A DNA stretch of 64,000 bases from Solirhodobacter olei (lineage in GTDB: Bacteria > Pseudomonadota > Alphaproteobacteria > Rhodobacterales > Rhodobacteraceae): positions 124,001-188,000 of the forward strand of contig NZ_RRYH01000002.1 of the NCBI RefSeq assembly GCF_004010155.1. Reading direction: 5' to 3'. The position numbers and the translations under genes were made by a program. The number at the start of each line of letters is the position of its first letter. Position 1 is the first letter of the stretch. Positions 33,796 through 42,024 of this stretch are shown here, in pieces. The notes below the pieces were generated by a model. The model made no database searches and was not told where the DNA came from. It worked only from the letters and a program-made list of their open reading frames with translations.

Positions 33796-35615
33796 TGTGC
33801 GGCATTGTCGGCGTCCTCGGCAACCACGAGGTCGCCCCGATCATCCTCGAGGCGCTGAAACGCCTCGAATACCGCGGCTATGACAGCGCCGGCATCGCGA
33901 CAGTGCGCGACGGTCGGCTTGATCGCCGCCGCGCGGTGGGAAAGCTCGCCAATCTCTCCGACCTCCTGGTGCATGAGCCGCTGGCCGGCCGCGCCGGGAT
34001 CGGCCATACCCGCTGGGCGACCCATGGTGGCCCCACGGTGAAGAATGCCCACCCTCACCGGGTCGGTCCTGTCGCGGTGGTCCACAACGGAATTATCGAG
34101 AATTTCCGGGAGTTGCACGATGAACTTAGCGCAATCGGCCTCACCTTCGATTCCGAGACCGACACCGAAACCGTGGCCGCACTGACGGCGCATCACCTCA
34201 CCTCCGGCCTCTCGCCGCGCGAAGCCGCGGCCAAGACGCTCGGCCGGCTGCAGGGCGCCTTTGCGCTCCTCTTCCTGTTCGACGGCGAGCCGGACCTGAT
34301 GATCGCCGCCCGCAAGGGGTCCCCGCTCGCCATCGGTCATGGCGATGGCGAGATGTTCGTCGGCTCCGACGCCATCGCGCTCGCCCCGATGACCGACCGT
34401 GTGACATACCTGGAAGAAGGCGACTACGCCTTCGTCACCCGCGCGGGGGTGGAGATTTTCGACGCTGCCGGCCGCCGCGCCAACCGCGCCCTGACCCGCA
34501 TCCAGATTGAGGCCACGCGGATCGAGAAGGCCGGCTACAAGCATTTCATGGCCAAGGAAATCGCAGAGCAGCCCGTCGTCGTGGCCGAGGCGATCTCGCA
34601 TTACGCCTCGCTCCAGGATCGCCGTCTAACCCTGCCGGATGGCGTGGATTTCACCAACGTTGACCGGCTCGTCCTCGTCGCCTGCGGCACCGCCAGCTAC
34701 GCCTGCCAGGTGGCGAAATACTGGTTCGAGCAATTCGCCGGCCTCCCGGTGGATGTCGATATCGCCTCCGAGTTCCGCTATCGCGAGCCGCCCCTTTCGC
34801 CCACCTCATGGGCCGTTTTCGTCAGCCAGTCGGGCGAGACGGCGGACACGCTCGCCGCCCTGCGCTACGCAGCAGAGAAGGTCGCCAAGGTCGTCTCCGT
34901 GGTGAATGTCGCGAGCTCCTCGATGGCCCGCGAATCCGATCTCGTGCTGCCAATCCATGCGGGCGTCGAGGTCGGCGTCGCCTCCACCAAGGCCTTCACC
35001 TGCCAGCTGACCGTGCTCGCACTCCTCGCGCTGAAGGCGGCAGAGGACAAGGGGCGGATGACCCCCGATCAGATCGCCGCCCAGCTTGACGCGCTCGCCG
35101 CCCTGCCGGGCCTCATGAGCCATGCCGAACGCCTCGGCCCCCGCATCGCCGAGATCGCAGCAAGCCTTGCGGAGGCGCAGGACGTGCTTTTCCTCGGCCG
35201 CGGCCCGATGTTCCCGATCGCGCTGGAAGGCGCGCTTAAACTGAAGGAAATCAGCTACATCCACGCCGAAGGTTACGCGTCTGGCGAGCTAAAGCACGGC
35301 CCGATCGCGCTGATCGACGCACATGTGCCGGTCGTCGTCTTCGCCCCGCATGACGGGCTTTTCGACAAGACAATCTCCAACATGCAAGAGGTCATGGCCC
35401 GCCAGGGCCGGGTGCTCCTCGTCTCCGACGCGAAGGGGGTGGCAGAGGCCGGCGCGGGCACCTGGACGACCCTCACCCTGCCCGAGGTCGCCCCGCAATT
35501 CGCGCCGATCCTCCACGCCGTGCCCGCCCAGCTTCTGGCCTATCACACCGCAATCGCCAAAGGCACCGATGTGGACCAGCCCCGCAACCTCGCGAAGTCC
35601 GTGACGGTGGAATGA
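33795..35615 (+). CDS. glmS: Glutamine--fructose-6-phosphate aminotransferase (isomerizing)
   Basis: A 606-aa enzyme making glucosamine-6-phosphate, the entry to amino-sugar synthesis. The N-terminal glutaminase uses Cys2 in MCGIVGVLG. Two sugar-isomerase (SIS) domains follow, with ACGTASYACQVAKYW near 297 and SQSGETADTLAALR near 343. The C-terminus ends AKSVTVE, as in the family. The leader contains no glmS-type ribozyme, because glmS overlaps glmU. Confidence 0.97.
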   Translation: MCGIVGVLGNHEVAPIILEALKRLEYRGYDSAGIATVRDGRLDRRRAVGKLANLSDLLVHEPLAGRAGIGHTRWATHGGPTVKNAHPHRVGPVAVVHNGIIENFRELHDELSAIGLTFDSETDTETVAALTAHHLTSGLSPREAAAKTLGRLQGAFALLFLFDGEPDLMIAARKGSPLAIGHGDGEMFVGSDAIALAPMTDRVTYLEEGDYAFVTRAGVEIFDAAGRRANRALTRIQIEATRIEKAGYKHFMAKEIAEQPVVVAEAISHYASLQDRRLTLPDGVDFTNVDRLVLVACGTASYACQVAKYWFEQFAGLPVDVDIASEFRYREPPLSPTSWAVFVSQSGETADTLAALRYAAEKVAKVVSVVNVASSSMARESDLVLPIHAGVEVGVASTKAFTCQLTVLALLALKAAEDKGRMTPDQIAAQLDALAALPGLMSHAERLGPRIAEIAASLAEAQDVLFLGRGPMFPIALEGALKLKEISYIHAEGYASGELKHGPIALIDAHVPVVVFAPHDGLFDKTISNMQEVMARQGRVLLVSDAKGVAEAGAGTWTTLTLPEVAPQFAPILHAVPAQLLAYHTAIAKGTDVDQPRNLAKSVTVE

Positions 35616-36166
35616 TGGCCAAGCAATTTGACAGCCTGCAGGACGACCAGATCCGCTTCATCGCCGAGCAGCACATCTTCTTCACCGGCTCGGCCGGCCC
35701 CGAGGGGCGCGTGAACATATCCCCTAAGGGCATGGACACGCTGCAGGTTCTCTCCCCCAGCCATATCCGCTGGCTCAGCGTCACCGGCTCCGGGAACGAA
35801 ACCGCGGCGCATCTTCTGGAAAACCCGCGGCTGACGCTGATGTGGTGCTCCTTCACCACCCGTCCGCTGATTCTCCGCTCCTTCGGCACCGCCAGCGTCA
35901 CCCATTTCGGCGCCCCCGGCTGGACCGAACGCGCCGCGGGCCTGCCCGCCCTGCCTGGCGCGCGGCAGATCTTCGACCTGGAGATCGACCTGGTGCAGAC
36001 CTCCTGCGGCTACGCTGTTCCGTTCATGGAGTACCGCGAGGAACGTCCGACGCTGAACACCTGGGCGGAAAACAAGGGCCCGGCGGGCGTCGCGGCCTAT
36101 TGGACCGAGAAGAACACCACGTCCATCGACGGCAAGCCGACCGGGATCGCGGCCGCAAAGCCGTGA
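35612..36166 (+). CDS. Pyridoxamine 5'-phosphate oxidase family protein
   Basis: A 184-aa split-barrel flavin-binding protein. It has GRVNISPKGMD near residue 30 and ENPRLTLMWCSF near residue 70, as in PNPOx-like putative FMN proteins. It overlaps the glmS stop as ATGA, so it is the third gene of that operon. True PNPOx has an extra C-terminal signature that I do not see, so an uncharacterised flavin or F420-like oxidoreductase is more likely. Confidence 0.75.
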   Translation: MMAKQFDSLQDDQIRFIAEQHIFFTGSAGPEGRVNISPKGMDTLQVLSPSHIRWLSVTGSGNETAAHLLENPRLTLMWCSFTTRPLILRSFGTASVTHFGAPGWTERAAGLPALPGARQIFDLEIDLVQTSCGYAVPFMEYREERPTLNTWAENKGPAGVAAYWTEKNTTSIDGKPTGIAAAKP

Positions 36167-36400
36167 AATCGACGCCTTCGCGCCGCATCACAGGCGCGAA
36201 TCCCGTGTCTCCGGGCGGTTCCGATCGGCATTCTTGCCGCAGAGGGCGACATTTGCCGCAATATTTGTCGTATAGTTTCCTAATTCCAACAATCTTTGGT
36301 CATACATTAAGGATTAGATCTTCAACTGAAGGTGGTAAACTGTGACATCAGCTCACGTATCCACATGGCGCATGCCGGGGCAGAGGCAGGAGGACAATCC

Positions 36401-37360
36401 GTGAGAATTCTAGCGGTCGATGACGACCCTTTAATGCTGGCGCTGATCAGCGGGTCCTTGTCCGAGGTCGGTTACGACGACATCACCCTCGCGGGCTCTG
36501 CCGAAGAGCTGGAAGAGATCTTCGCCTCGGACGAGGCGGATTTCGACTGCATGCTGCTGGACATCGTCATGCCCGACGTGGACGGGATCGATCTCTGCCG
36601 CCGGATTCGCGCGAAAGACCGTTACCGCAATACCCATATCCTCATGGTCACCTCCAGATCCGACAAGCTGCACATCGACCGCGCCTTCGCGGCCGGGGCG
36701 TCGGATTACCTGGCCAAGCCTTTCGAAGTCCACCAGCTCTGCGCCCGCGTTGCGGCCGCGCAACGCGCCACCGCGCGCAGCTCCTCGCGCGCCGCGGCGG
36801 CGCTTGCCGCCGCCAACGGCATCGCCTTCGATCCTGCCCGGATCGAGTTCGCCGCGCCGGTGACGATCCAGGACGTGCCCTCCGCCCGCAGCTACAACGC
36901 GCTGGTCGACAACGCGCTGCACCTGCCTAGGCTCCACCTGCTCGGCACCCGCTTCTTCGGCATCAAGATCCATGGCATCGGCCGGGTCTACGCCTCCTCC
37001 TCCGCGCAGGACTACCTCGCCGTGCTCAAGGAAGTGGCCGAGGCGATCTCCTCCTGCCTCGACAGCGCCTCCTTCTGCTTCGCCTACGCTGGCGAGGGGG
37101 TCTTCCTCTGCTCCGCCCGACTGCAGGGCGATCACGACCCGGCTGACATCGAGGCGCATGTGAACCGCACCCTCAAGATCCGCGGCAAGACCGCGGCGGC
37201 AGGGCTCACGGTCTGCTGCGGCGCGCTGCTGCGCGGCGGGCCGTTCCGCTCGGGCGACGGGGTGCTGAAGGTCCTGCGGCTGGCGATGGACAGCGCCATC
37301 GACAAGGCCCATGCCGTCCGCGCCGCCGCGGAGTCGACCAACCTCGCCTTCGGCGCATAG
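36401..37360 (+). CDS. Response regulator with degenerate GGDEF-like output domain
   Basis: A 319-aa protein. Residues 1-120 are a receiver domain with acidic pocket D7-D9, phosphoacceptor D54 (MLLDIVMP), T84 and K106. After an Ala/Ser-rich linker (about 135-150) comes a domain with the spacing of a diguanylate cyclase: FGIKIHGIGRVY replaces the metal-binding DiDxFK part, and YAGEGVF stands where GGDEF should be. Catalysis is therefore unlikely. The GTG at 36401 was chosen because AGGAGG lies seven bases upstream; an ATG exists 36 bases earlier. No kinase is adjacent. The spacer 36167-36400 is AT-rich around 36240-36330, with only weak promoter-like boxes. Confidence 0.8.
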   Translation: MRILAVDDDPLMLALISGSLSEVGYDDITLAGSAEELEEIFASDEADFDCMLLDIVMPDVDGIDLCRRIRAKDRYRNTHILMVTSRSDKLHIDRAFAAGASDYLAKPFEVHQLCARVAAAQRATARSSSRAAAALAAANGIAFDPARIEFAAPVTIQDVPSARSYNALVDNALHLPRLHLLGTRFFGIKIHGIGRVYASSSAQDYLAVLKEVAEAISSCLDSASFCFAYAGEGVFLCSARLQGDHDPADIEAHVNRTLKIRGKTAAAGLTVCCGALLRGGPFRSGDGVLKVLRLAMDSAIDKAHAVRAAAESTNLAFGA

Positions 37361-37424
37361 GGCCGCCGGTACGGCCCGCCTGCCCCGCCCGGCCCTGCCC
37401 GGCCGGTCCGGGGCGGGCGGCCGG
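37361..37424. terminator. GC-rich dyad between convergent genes, possible bidirectional terminator
   Basis: The spacer between the response regulator and the ATP-grasp gene is almost pure G/C. It contains imperfectly complementary arms (about 37371-37386 and 37409-37424) that could form a strong stem. There is no T-run. Confidence 0.35.
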
Positions 37425-37426
37425 CA

Positions 37427-38539
37427 TCAGCCCGCCCGCGCGCGCCGTTCGTGGTATCGCCGGAGCAGCAGCACCGGATCGGCCGCCCCCTGCGCCAGCG
37501 CCCGCCGGTCGGCCCGACTCAGCCGCCAGGGCGCCCGCTGCCCGCGCGCCAGCTGCAGCATCAGCCGCGCCGGAGAAAGGACGGACCGCCCGGCCAGCGG
37601 CTCTGCCTCCACCTGCGGCCGCCCAAGGGCATGGCGCACGCCGGCGGCGACGTAGTTCGCCCCGCACCAATGGGCGTGGCAGATCGAGGCCCAGATCCGC
37701 GCATTGCACTCGAAGAAGGTGATCCGCCCGTCCGGCCCCACCCGCGCGTCGAGATTGGCGATCCCGGTCAGGCCAACCGCCTCCACATAACGCTTGCCGA
37801 AGCCGATCAGCGCGTCGTTGTCGAGGTAATGCACCGCCTCGCCGACCCGCGTCTGGGCGGAGGCAAGGATGGTCCGCCCCTCCAGCGCGAACACGTTGAA
37901 GCCCACGTCGCGGCCGGGAATGAACTCCTGCACCACCAGCGGATGGAAGACATAGGCCGGGTCCTCGATCACCCGTCGGCGCAGGTCCTCGGCCGAGCGC
38001 GCCAGCACGACCCCGTCCGACCCGCCCCAGTTCGTCGGCTTCACGATCAGCGGGAACCCGAAGCGCGCGCCAAGCCCGTCCGGGTCGAGCGCGCCTTTGT
38101 CGGCGAAGAACTCCGCCTGCGGCACCGGCACGCCGATGGCGCGGCAGGTGGCGTCGAAACTCTGCTTGTCGTTTAGCTCGGCCAGCGCGGCGGGTGACGG
38201 CATCGGGAAGACCGGCACGGAAAGCGCCCCGCCGATCCGGGCCAGCTGCAGCTGCGCGTCATTGTCGGCGGGTACGACGACATCCGCCGGGTAGGCTAAC
38301 AGCAGCGCCTCCAGCCGCGCCAGCAGCGCCTCGGGCGTCGTCTCTTTCACCGCGCAGGGCTCGAACCTTCGGCAGAAGCGCGAGAACTGAAGAAAGCCCA
38401 TCCAGGGGTCGCCCACGGCGACGATCTCCGCCCCCATCCCGTTCAGGCAGTAAAGCGCGGAAACGGTCAGCATGGCTTGCGCGCAGAGCAAGAGCACCCG
38501 CGGCCCGGCCTGCCTCCCTGGTCCCGACGCCCCGGTCAT
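37427..38539 (-). CDS. ATP-grasp domain protein of unknown substrate
   Basis: A 370-aa protein with a Rossmann-like N-terminal part (RVLLLCAQAMLTVSALYCLNGMGAEIVAVG) and an ATP-grasp core: FPLIVKPTNWGGSDGVVL near 165, VVQEFIPGRDVGFNVFAL near 205, and metal-binding ITFFECNARIW near 275. The C-terminal 80 residues are basic. Such proteins ligate a carboxylate to an amine or thiol at the cost of ATP. The ATG at 38539 has GGGAG upstream. No pathway neighbours suggest the substrate; a surface-polymer or peptide-modifying role is only a guess. Confidence 0.8.
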   Translation of the reverse strand: MTGASGPGRQAGPRVLLLCAQAMLTVSALYCLNGMGAEIVAVGDPWMGFLQFSRFCRRFEPCAVKETTPEALLARLEALLLAYPADVVVPADNDAQLQLARIGGALSVPVFPMPSPAALAELNDKQSFDATCRAIGVPVPQAEFFADKGALDPDGLGARFGFPLIVKPTNWGGSDGVVLARSAEDLRRRVIEDPAYVFHPLVVQEFIPGRDVGFNVFALEGRTILASAQTRVGEAVHYLDNDALIGFGKRYVEAVGLTGIANLDARVGPDGRITFFECNARIWASICHAHWCGANYVAAGVRHALGRPQVEAEPLAGRSVLSPARLMLQLARGQRAPWRLSRADRRALAQGAADPVLLLRRYHERRARAG

Positions 38540-38708
38540 GCCCGGCTCCCAGCGACGAAAAAGATTGCCGCCTGAAACTACATCATCGACGCCCCGCCAA
38601 GGCAAACGGAACAGGCATGCGCGCCACCGCGAGGCCGGACCTGTGGCCCCCGCGCCAAGTCGCACCGGCCGGCCCAGCCCTCGCGGATCCTTTCGGCGAG
38701 ATTGCCCG

Positions 38709-38737
38709 TTGCACGCGCCGCAGCCTGCCGCTATAGG
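38709..38737 (+). promoter_or_regulatory. Promoter of tRNA-Arg
   Basis: TTGCAC (38709-38714) and TATAGG (38732-38737) are spaced by exactly 17 bases, ten bases before the mature tRNA 5' end. Confidence 0.6.
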
Positions 38738-38747
38738 ACGCGGACCG

Positions 38748-38824
38748 GCACCCATAGCTCAGCTGGATAGAGCGCTGCCCTCCGAAGGCAGAGGCCAGAG
38801 GTTCGAATCCTCTTGGGTGCGCCA
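38748..38824 (+). tRNA. tRNA-Arg (anticodon CCG)
   Basis: A full cloverleaf can be drawn by eye. The acceptor GCACCCA pairs with TGGGTGC; the D-arm is GCTC...GAGC; the anticodon stem CTGCC/GGCAG encloses loop CTCCGAA with anticodon CCG. The T-arm is AGAGG-TTCGAAT-CCTCT, and CCA is encoded. It reads the CGG arginine codon. Its 3' end is the integration site of the 13.7-kb element, which restores the tRNA 3' end so the gene stays functional. Confidence 0.95.
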
Positions 38825-38825
38825 C
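38808..38825 (+). repeat. attL: 18-bp direct repeat in the tRNA 3' end
   Basis: TCCTCTTGGGTGCGCCAC covers the T-arm 3' half, acceptor 3' strand and CCA of tRNA-Arg. The identical 18 bases occur at 52535-52552. Confidence 0.92.
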
Positions 38826-38887
38826 CACATCCCGTAACACACTTGAATTAAAGGATAAATATCCGATCCCACCAGCTTCCGTGCTGG

Positions 38888-38901
38888 TTTCTGTACTTAT
38901 T
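38888..38901 (+). repeat. Arm-type integrase repeat, left end
   Basis: TTTCTGTACTTATT occurs 63 bases inside attL. The same 14 bases occur twice near the right end (52386-52399 and 52398-52411), in the same orientation. This is the layout expected for integrase N-terminal-domain arm sites. Confidence 0.65.
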
Positions 38902-38977
38902 GGCTGGTGAAGGCATGGCGCGAGTGGCGCCGGATTCGTGCTCGCCAGAGCTGCATGGGTGCTGATACCGTAGCCGC

Positions 38978-39562
38978 ATGTGGGCAACGATCATCACTGC
39001 ATTGGGTGCGCTCGTCGGTTCGAAAGGGGCGATTAGAAGACTGTTGATCGTGCTTGTTCTGGTACTCACGCCCACAGCGGCGCTGGCCAAGAGTCACAAG
39101 GACCACACGGCGGGAATTATCATCGGTGTTCTCTTGATGGTCGCGGTGGTCGCGATCGGTGCTTCGTACGACGGGGACGCAAAGAAAAAGGCGCAGGCCC
39201 CGCGCGAACTGGGGCAAGGGGTACCTTCAAACCTCACCGCGAACCAGCAGGCGCGGGGGCGCCCTGAAACGGGCTACGCAACCCCATCGAACCTTGCAGC
39301 GCAGCTCGCTCCGCGCCTTGATCCGGGCAGCTCCTACTTGGTCCACGTGTACCTACAGTCCCTAAAGGTGCTCCGGGTAGAGGGACCCATGTCTGCGGCC
39401 GAAGTTCCCGGCGTGATCCTAGGTACGCTTGGGCGCGCAGGCATCAAGACGGTTACAATTGATGAACGCCCCAACGGCGTTGATGTCTTCCGTACCGATT
39501 TCATCAACATGAGGTCGCGGCAGGGGCGGAAGATATTTGGGTTTCGAGTCGTTAAGGCCTAG
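38978..39562 (+). CDS. Membrane protein of unknown function, left end of element cargo
   Basis: A 194-aa protein with two hydrophobic segments (about residues 20-37, which could be a signal anchor, and 44-62). A basic, disordered-looking stretch (63-105) follows, then a folded soluble domain with LDPGSSYLVHVYLQSL and GVDVFRTDFINMRS. I recognise no family. No convincing Shine-Dalgarno precedes the ATG. It converges on the HEPN-like gene (15-base gap). It is a possible membrane effector or substrate for the caspase-like protease, but only by proximity. Confidence 0.6.
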   Translation: MWATIITALGALVGSKGAIRRLLIVLVLVLTPTAALAKSHKDHTAGIIIGVLLMVAVVAIGASYDGDAKKKAQAPRELGQGVPSNLTANQQARGRPETGYATPSNLAAQLAPRLDPGSSYLVHVYLQSLKVLRVEGPMSAAEVPGVILGTLGRAGIKTVTIDERPNGVDVFRTDFINMRSRQGRKIFGFRVVKA

Positions 39563-39576
39563 GCCGATGGCTGGGC

Positions 39577-40155
39577 CTAGCCGGTCAGGTGGTATTCAAC
39601 GGCTTGCAAGAGGTCGATCACATCAGCTGCGCCCATGAAATCGAAGAGAACTGGACCGGATGTGGTCGGCGTGATTTCGAACACGGTCCCTGCTGGGCTC
39701 CGCACTGCTTGGCGATTGTGGGCCGGATAATGCGCGAGGCGTTTCTTGCCGCTCTCGTTGATTGCGAACCGGTTGCCATGGGCGACAGCGTTGCGCAAGT
39801 GGTAGACAAGTTCGAGGACCGGCGCGTGATCGAAATAGTTGTGGACTTTGAGTTCGTCACCCAGTGCTAGCAGCGCGCCTCCCGCCCACGCGCGTAGGAA
39901 GTCCGCCTGCAGGTCCCGATCCTCGCGCAGCAAGGCGAGGTGACGAAGCATATGGACCCCATGGTGTGTACCATCTTTGCGTTTGATCTCAGTAGTGGGA
40001 TATTTGATTAGGGTTGGCCCGAGGCGTTGCGGTGGCGGCAGTAGCGCGCTGGCCAGTGGGTTCGTTGCCACATGATTAGCCACCGCAAAAGTGTAGTAGC
40101 CAGTGGCTAGACGACGGGCCATCCGCCCAACTGCGAGCTTGTCGGGATAGGTCAT
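39577..40155 (-). CDS. HEPN-like protein of unknown function in element cargo
   Basis: A 192-aa mostly helical protein. Residues 116-130 read LVYHLRNAVAHGNRF, containing the R-N-x3-H pattern (R121, N122, H126) of HEPN ribonucleases, in a helix as expected. The preceding part holds a His-rich stretch (GTHHGVHMLRHL) and the C-terminus is mixed. The start is uncertain: ATG at 40155 is used, while a TTG at 40266 would add 37 residues. It is divergent from the caspase-like gene across a spacer of about 185 bases. HEPN proteins commonly cleave RNA in toxin, Abi and CRISPR systems. The assignment rests on one motif. Confidence 0.55.
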   Translation of the reverse strand: MTYPDKLAVGRMARRLATGYYTFAVANHVATNPLASALLPPPQRLGPTLIKYPTTEIKRKDGTHHGVHMLRHLALLREDRDLQADFLRAWAGGALLALGDELKVHNYFDHAPVLELVYHLRNAVAHGNRFAINESGKKRLAHYPAHNRQAVRSPAGTVFEITPTTSGPVLFDFMGAADVIDLLQAVEYHLTG

Positions 40156-40340
40156 CGTTTTGACGTATCGCAAGAAAGGGTGGAATCCTACCCGGGCGCA
40201 TGCGAGGTCAAGATGAATTCGGCGATACCGCAGGGGGCTTCGACGCCCAAGGAAGATTCCAGCCAACCGCGCCTAGTCTAGTGCTTCACAAGGCCCTAGT
40301 CTCGCCAGCCACCGAAACTCGAACATCTGTAAGGGTGAAC
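40156..40340. other. Divergent control region between HEPN-like and caspase-like genes
   Basis: This 185-base spacer separates two divergently read cargo genes. AAGGG lies before the caspase ATG. TTGACG at 40159-40164 could be a plus-strand -35 box but lacks a good -10. Nothing else is recognised. Confidence 0.4.
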
Positions 40341-41777
40341 ATGACCTCCACTGCGATCCTGATCGGGAATGCCGAGTACGACCAAGGGAACCCGTTGCCG
40401 TGCTGCTGCGCGGACGTTGACGCCATGCGAGCGCTGCTGGAGGCCACCGGTCGGTTCGAAAACATCCACGCATACGTGGACCTCGACGCCGATGAGATGC
40501 GCGACGCCGTTCGGGACGCGTTGCCGCCTGACGGCACGCACAACGAGGTATTCTTCTATTTCTCGGGGCATGGCCAGTATGTTGACCCCGGTCTCTACTT
40601 CTGGGGCACTACTTTTGACGAAAGTCGGCCGAACGAGACAGGGCTTGCGCACGGCGACCTAATGGACCTCTTCCGTGCTGCCGCACCCGAGGTGTTAGTC
40701 GCCGTCTTCGACGCGTGTTATTCGGGCGCGCTGTTGGTGAAGGGCGACCGCTCTTTGCCGCTGCCGCCCGTGGTGAGGGATGGGCTGAGGAACATTCTCC
40801 AGTTTTCGTCATCAATGGACGATCAGACTTCGCTCAGCGGTGAGAGCCTGAGCGCGTTCACCCGCGCGTTCCTAGAGGCTAGCGTGCGCAAGACGGATGG
40901 CACGATCTACTATACCGACATATCGAACACTTTGCGGGATGACTTCCTAGGAAACGACGCCCAAACCCCGTTCTTCGTCAATCAAGGTACCGGGCGAGAG
41001 GTACTGGTAGACGACGCCAAGAAGCTCGCCGCCTTTCGGGCGGAGCTTGCACGCCGTTGGGGCACCACTGGAGACGTAGGCGACGAGAGCAACGGCGCCG
41101 ACAACACCAGTACCACCGGTGAGCCGTTGACACCTGCTCAACTACTCATGGTAGCGGAGAAGCGTATGGGCGGACCGGAACAAGCCGAGGAACTGATCGA
41201 CAACTTGTTCGATGGGCTTATCGGGAAGTTCAGTGACACTGAGTTCGCCGAGTTCTTCGAGACCTCAACCATCGTGCACTCGGACTACCACGAACCGGTG
41301 ATACGGGAATTCATGATCAGGGTGCTGTCGGGCGAGACGCGCCCCGATCGGCTCGTGACCGCCGAGATCAAGCGCACCGCCAAGAAGGTGAACCCGGTGG
41401 AGCGGGCGATGTTGGGTTTCATGGCGTCGCTAAATCAGGAGTGGACCGAGACCTACGACCTCGCACTCAACTGCACCATGTCACGGGCGCAGTTGAAGCT
41501 GACCTTGACCCCCAAGTACAGGGCGCTCCAACAACTCCAGCTTGTTCTAAGCTGCGCGCCGAGCCTCAACCAGTGCTACATCTTCGAGATGGTGACGCAG
41601 CATCCTAGGACCAACTGGGACGCTTTCGACGTTGAAGGGCGCGAGGTCGTGCGCCGCTGGTACACGCTGGAGTGGGGTGCAAGCGTTGACTTCCTCATAA
41701 CGAAGATATGCGATGCACTCACCAAAGCGGTTCATGACCACATTGACGAAACATCAAAGCGCCTCACGGATGGCTAA
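40341..41777 (+). CDS. Caspase-like (peptidase C14) protein in element cargo
   Basis: A 478-aa protein. The N-terminal about 170 residues form a caspase/metacaspase p20-like domain. It starts with AILIGNAEYDQGNPLPCCCADVDAM, has catalytic His77 in FYFSGHGQY and catalytic Cys126 in VFDACYSGA, with the usual spacing of about 49 residues between them. An acidic linker (about 240-260) leads to a C-terminal helical region of about 215 residues that I cannot assign; it may sense or bind a partner. ATG at 40341 follows AAGGG with five bases between. Bacterial caspase-like proteases are often effectors that cause cell death during phage attack (family knowledge). That role here is inference. Confidence 0.85.
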   Translation: MTSTAILIGNAEYDQGNPLPCCCADVDAMRALLEATGRFENIHAYVDLDADEMRDAVRDALPPDGTHNEVFFYFSGHGQYVDPGLYFWGTTFDESRPNETGLAHGDLMDLFRAAAPEVLVAVFDACYSGALLVKGDRSLPLPPVVRDGLRNILQFSSSMDDQTSLSGESLSAFTRAFLEASVRKTDGTIYYTDISNTLRDDFLGNDAQTPFFVNQGTGREVLVDDAKKLAAFRAELARRWGTTGDVGDESNGADNTSTTGEPLTPAQLLMVAEKRMGGPEQAEELIDNLFDGLIGKFSDTEFAEFFETSTIVHSDYHEPVIREFMIRVLSGETRPDRLVTAEIKRTAKKVNPVERAMLGFMASLNQEWTETYDLALNCTMSRAQLKLTLTPKYRALQQLQLVLSCAPSLNQCYIFEMVTQHPRTNWDAFDVEGREVVRRWYTLEWGASVDFLITKICDALTKAVHDHIDETSKRLTDG

Positions 41778-42012
41778 CCCCGAGAAGCGGGCAAGCGTGG
41801 GGAATCCACAGAGCCGAGCGAAACGGGCAGGAATCCTCAAATTACCTGCGCTAGAAACGCGGGATTCGGGCGACGCGTCGCCTGCTAGTAGCAGGGGGTC
41901 TGACGCGTCGAAGAGTGGCGTACGCCTTGGGGCCCTCGCTCTGGCGGGGACAGAAATCTGGTTAAGGTCGGCTCAGGCACGGGCAGCACAGAAGGCGCTA
42001 ATTGCCCGCTAA
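41770..42012 (+). CDS. Small basic protein coupled to the caspase-like gene (tentative)
   Basis: An 80-aa frame whose ATG lies inside the last codons of the caspase gene (ATGGCTAA, eight-base overlap). That pattern is usual for coupled genes in this element. The product is basic and Ser/Ala-rich (NPEKRASVGNPQSRAKRAG, later SRGSDASKSG), probably disordered, with an Ala-rich helical end. No family is recognised. It could be spurious. Confidence 0.4.
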   Translation: MANPEKRASVGNPQSRAKRAGILKLPALETRDSGDASPASSRGSDASKSGVRLGALALAGTEIWLRSAQARAAQKALIAR

Positions 42013-42024
42013 CGCGGGCCAGCG

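Noticed and set aside
33700-33800. glmS ribozyme or riboswitch before glmS
   Set aside because: glmS starts inside the end of glmU; there is no leader, and glmS ribozymes belong to Gram-positive bacteria.
36167-36400. Promoter for the response regulator
   Set aside because: TTGTCG and AACAAT at 17-base spacing match consensus at only four of six positions each; too weak to list.
38748-38824. tRNA gene disrupted by the integration
   Set aside because: All stems and the CCA are intact; the element carries the identical 3' end, so the gene is restored.
38978-39562. Bacterial gasdermin as the partner of the caspase-like protease
   Set aside because: The protein has two N-terminal membrane helices and none of the beta-sheet pore-domain pattern or length of a gasdermin.
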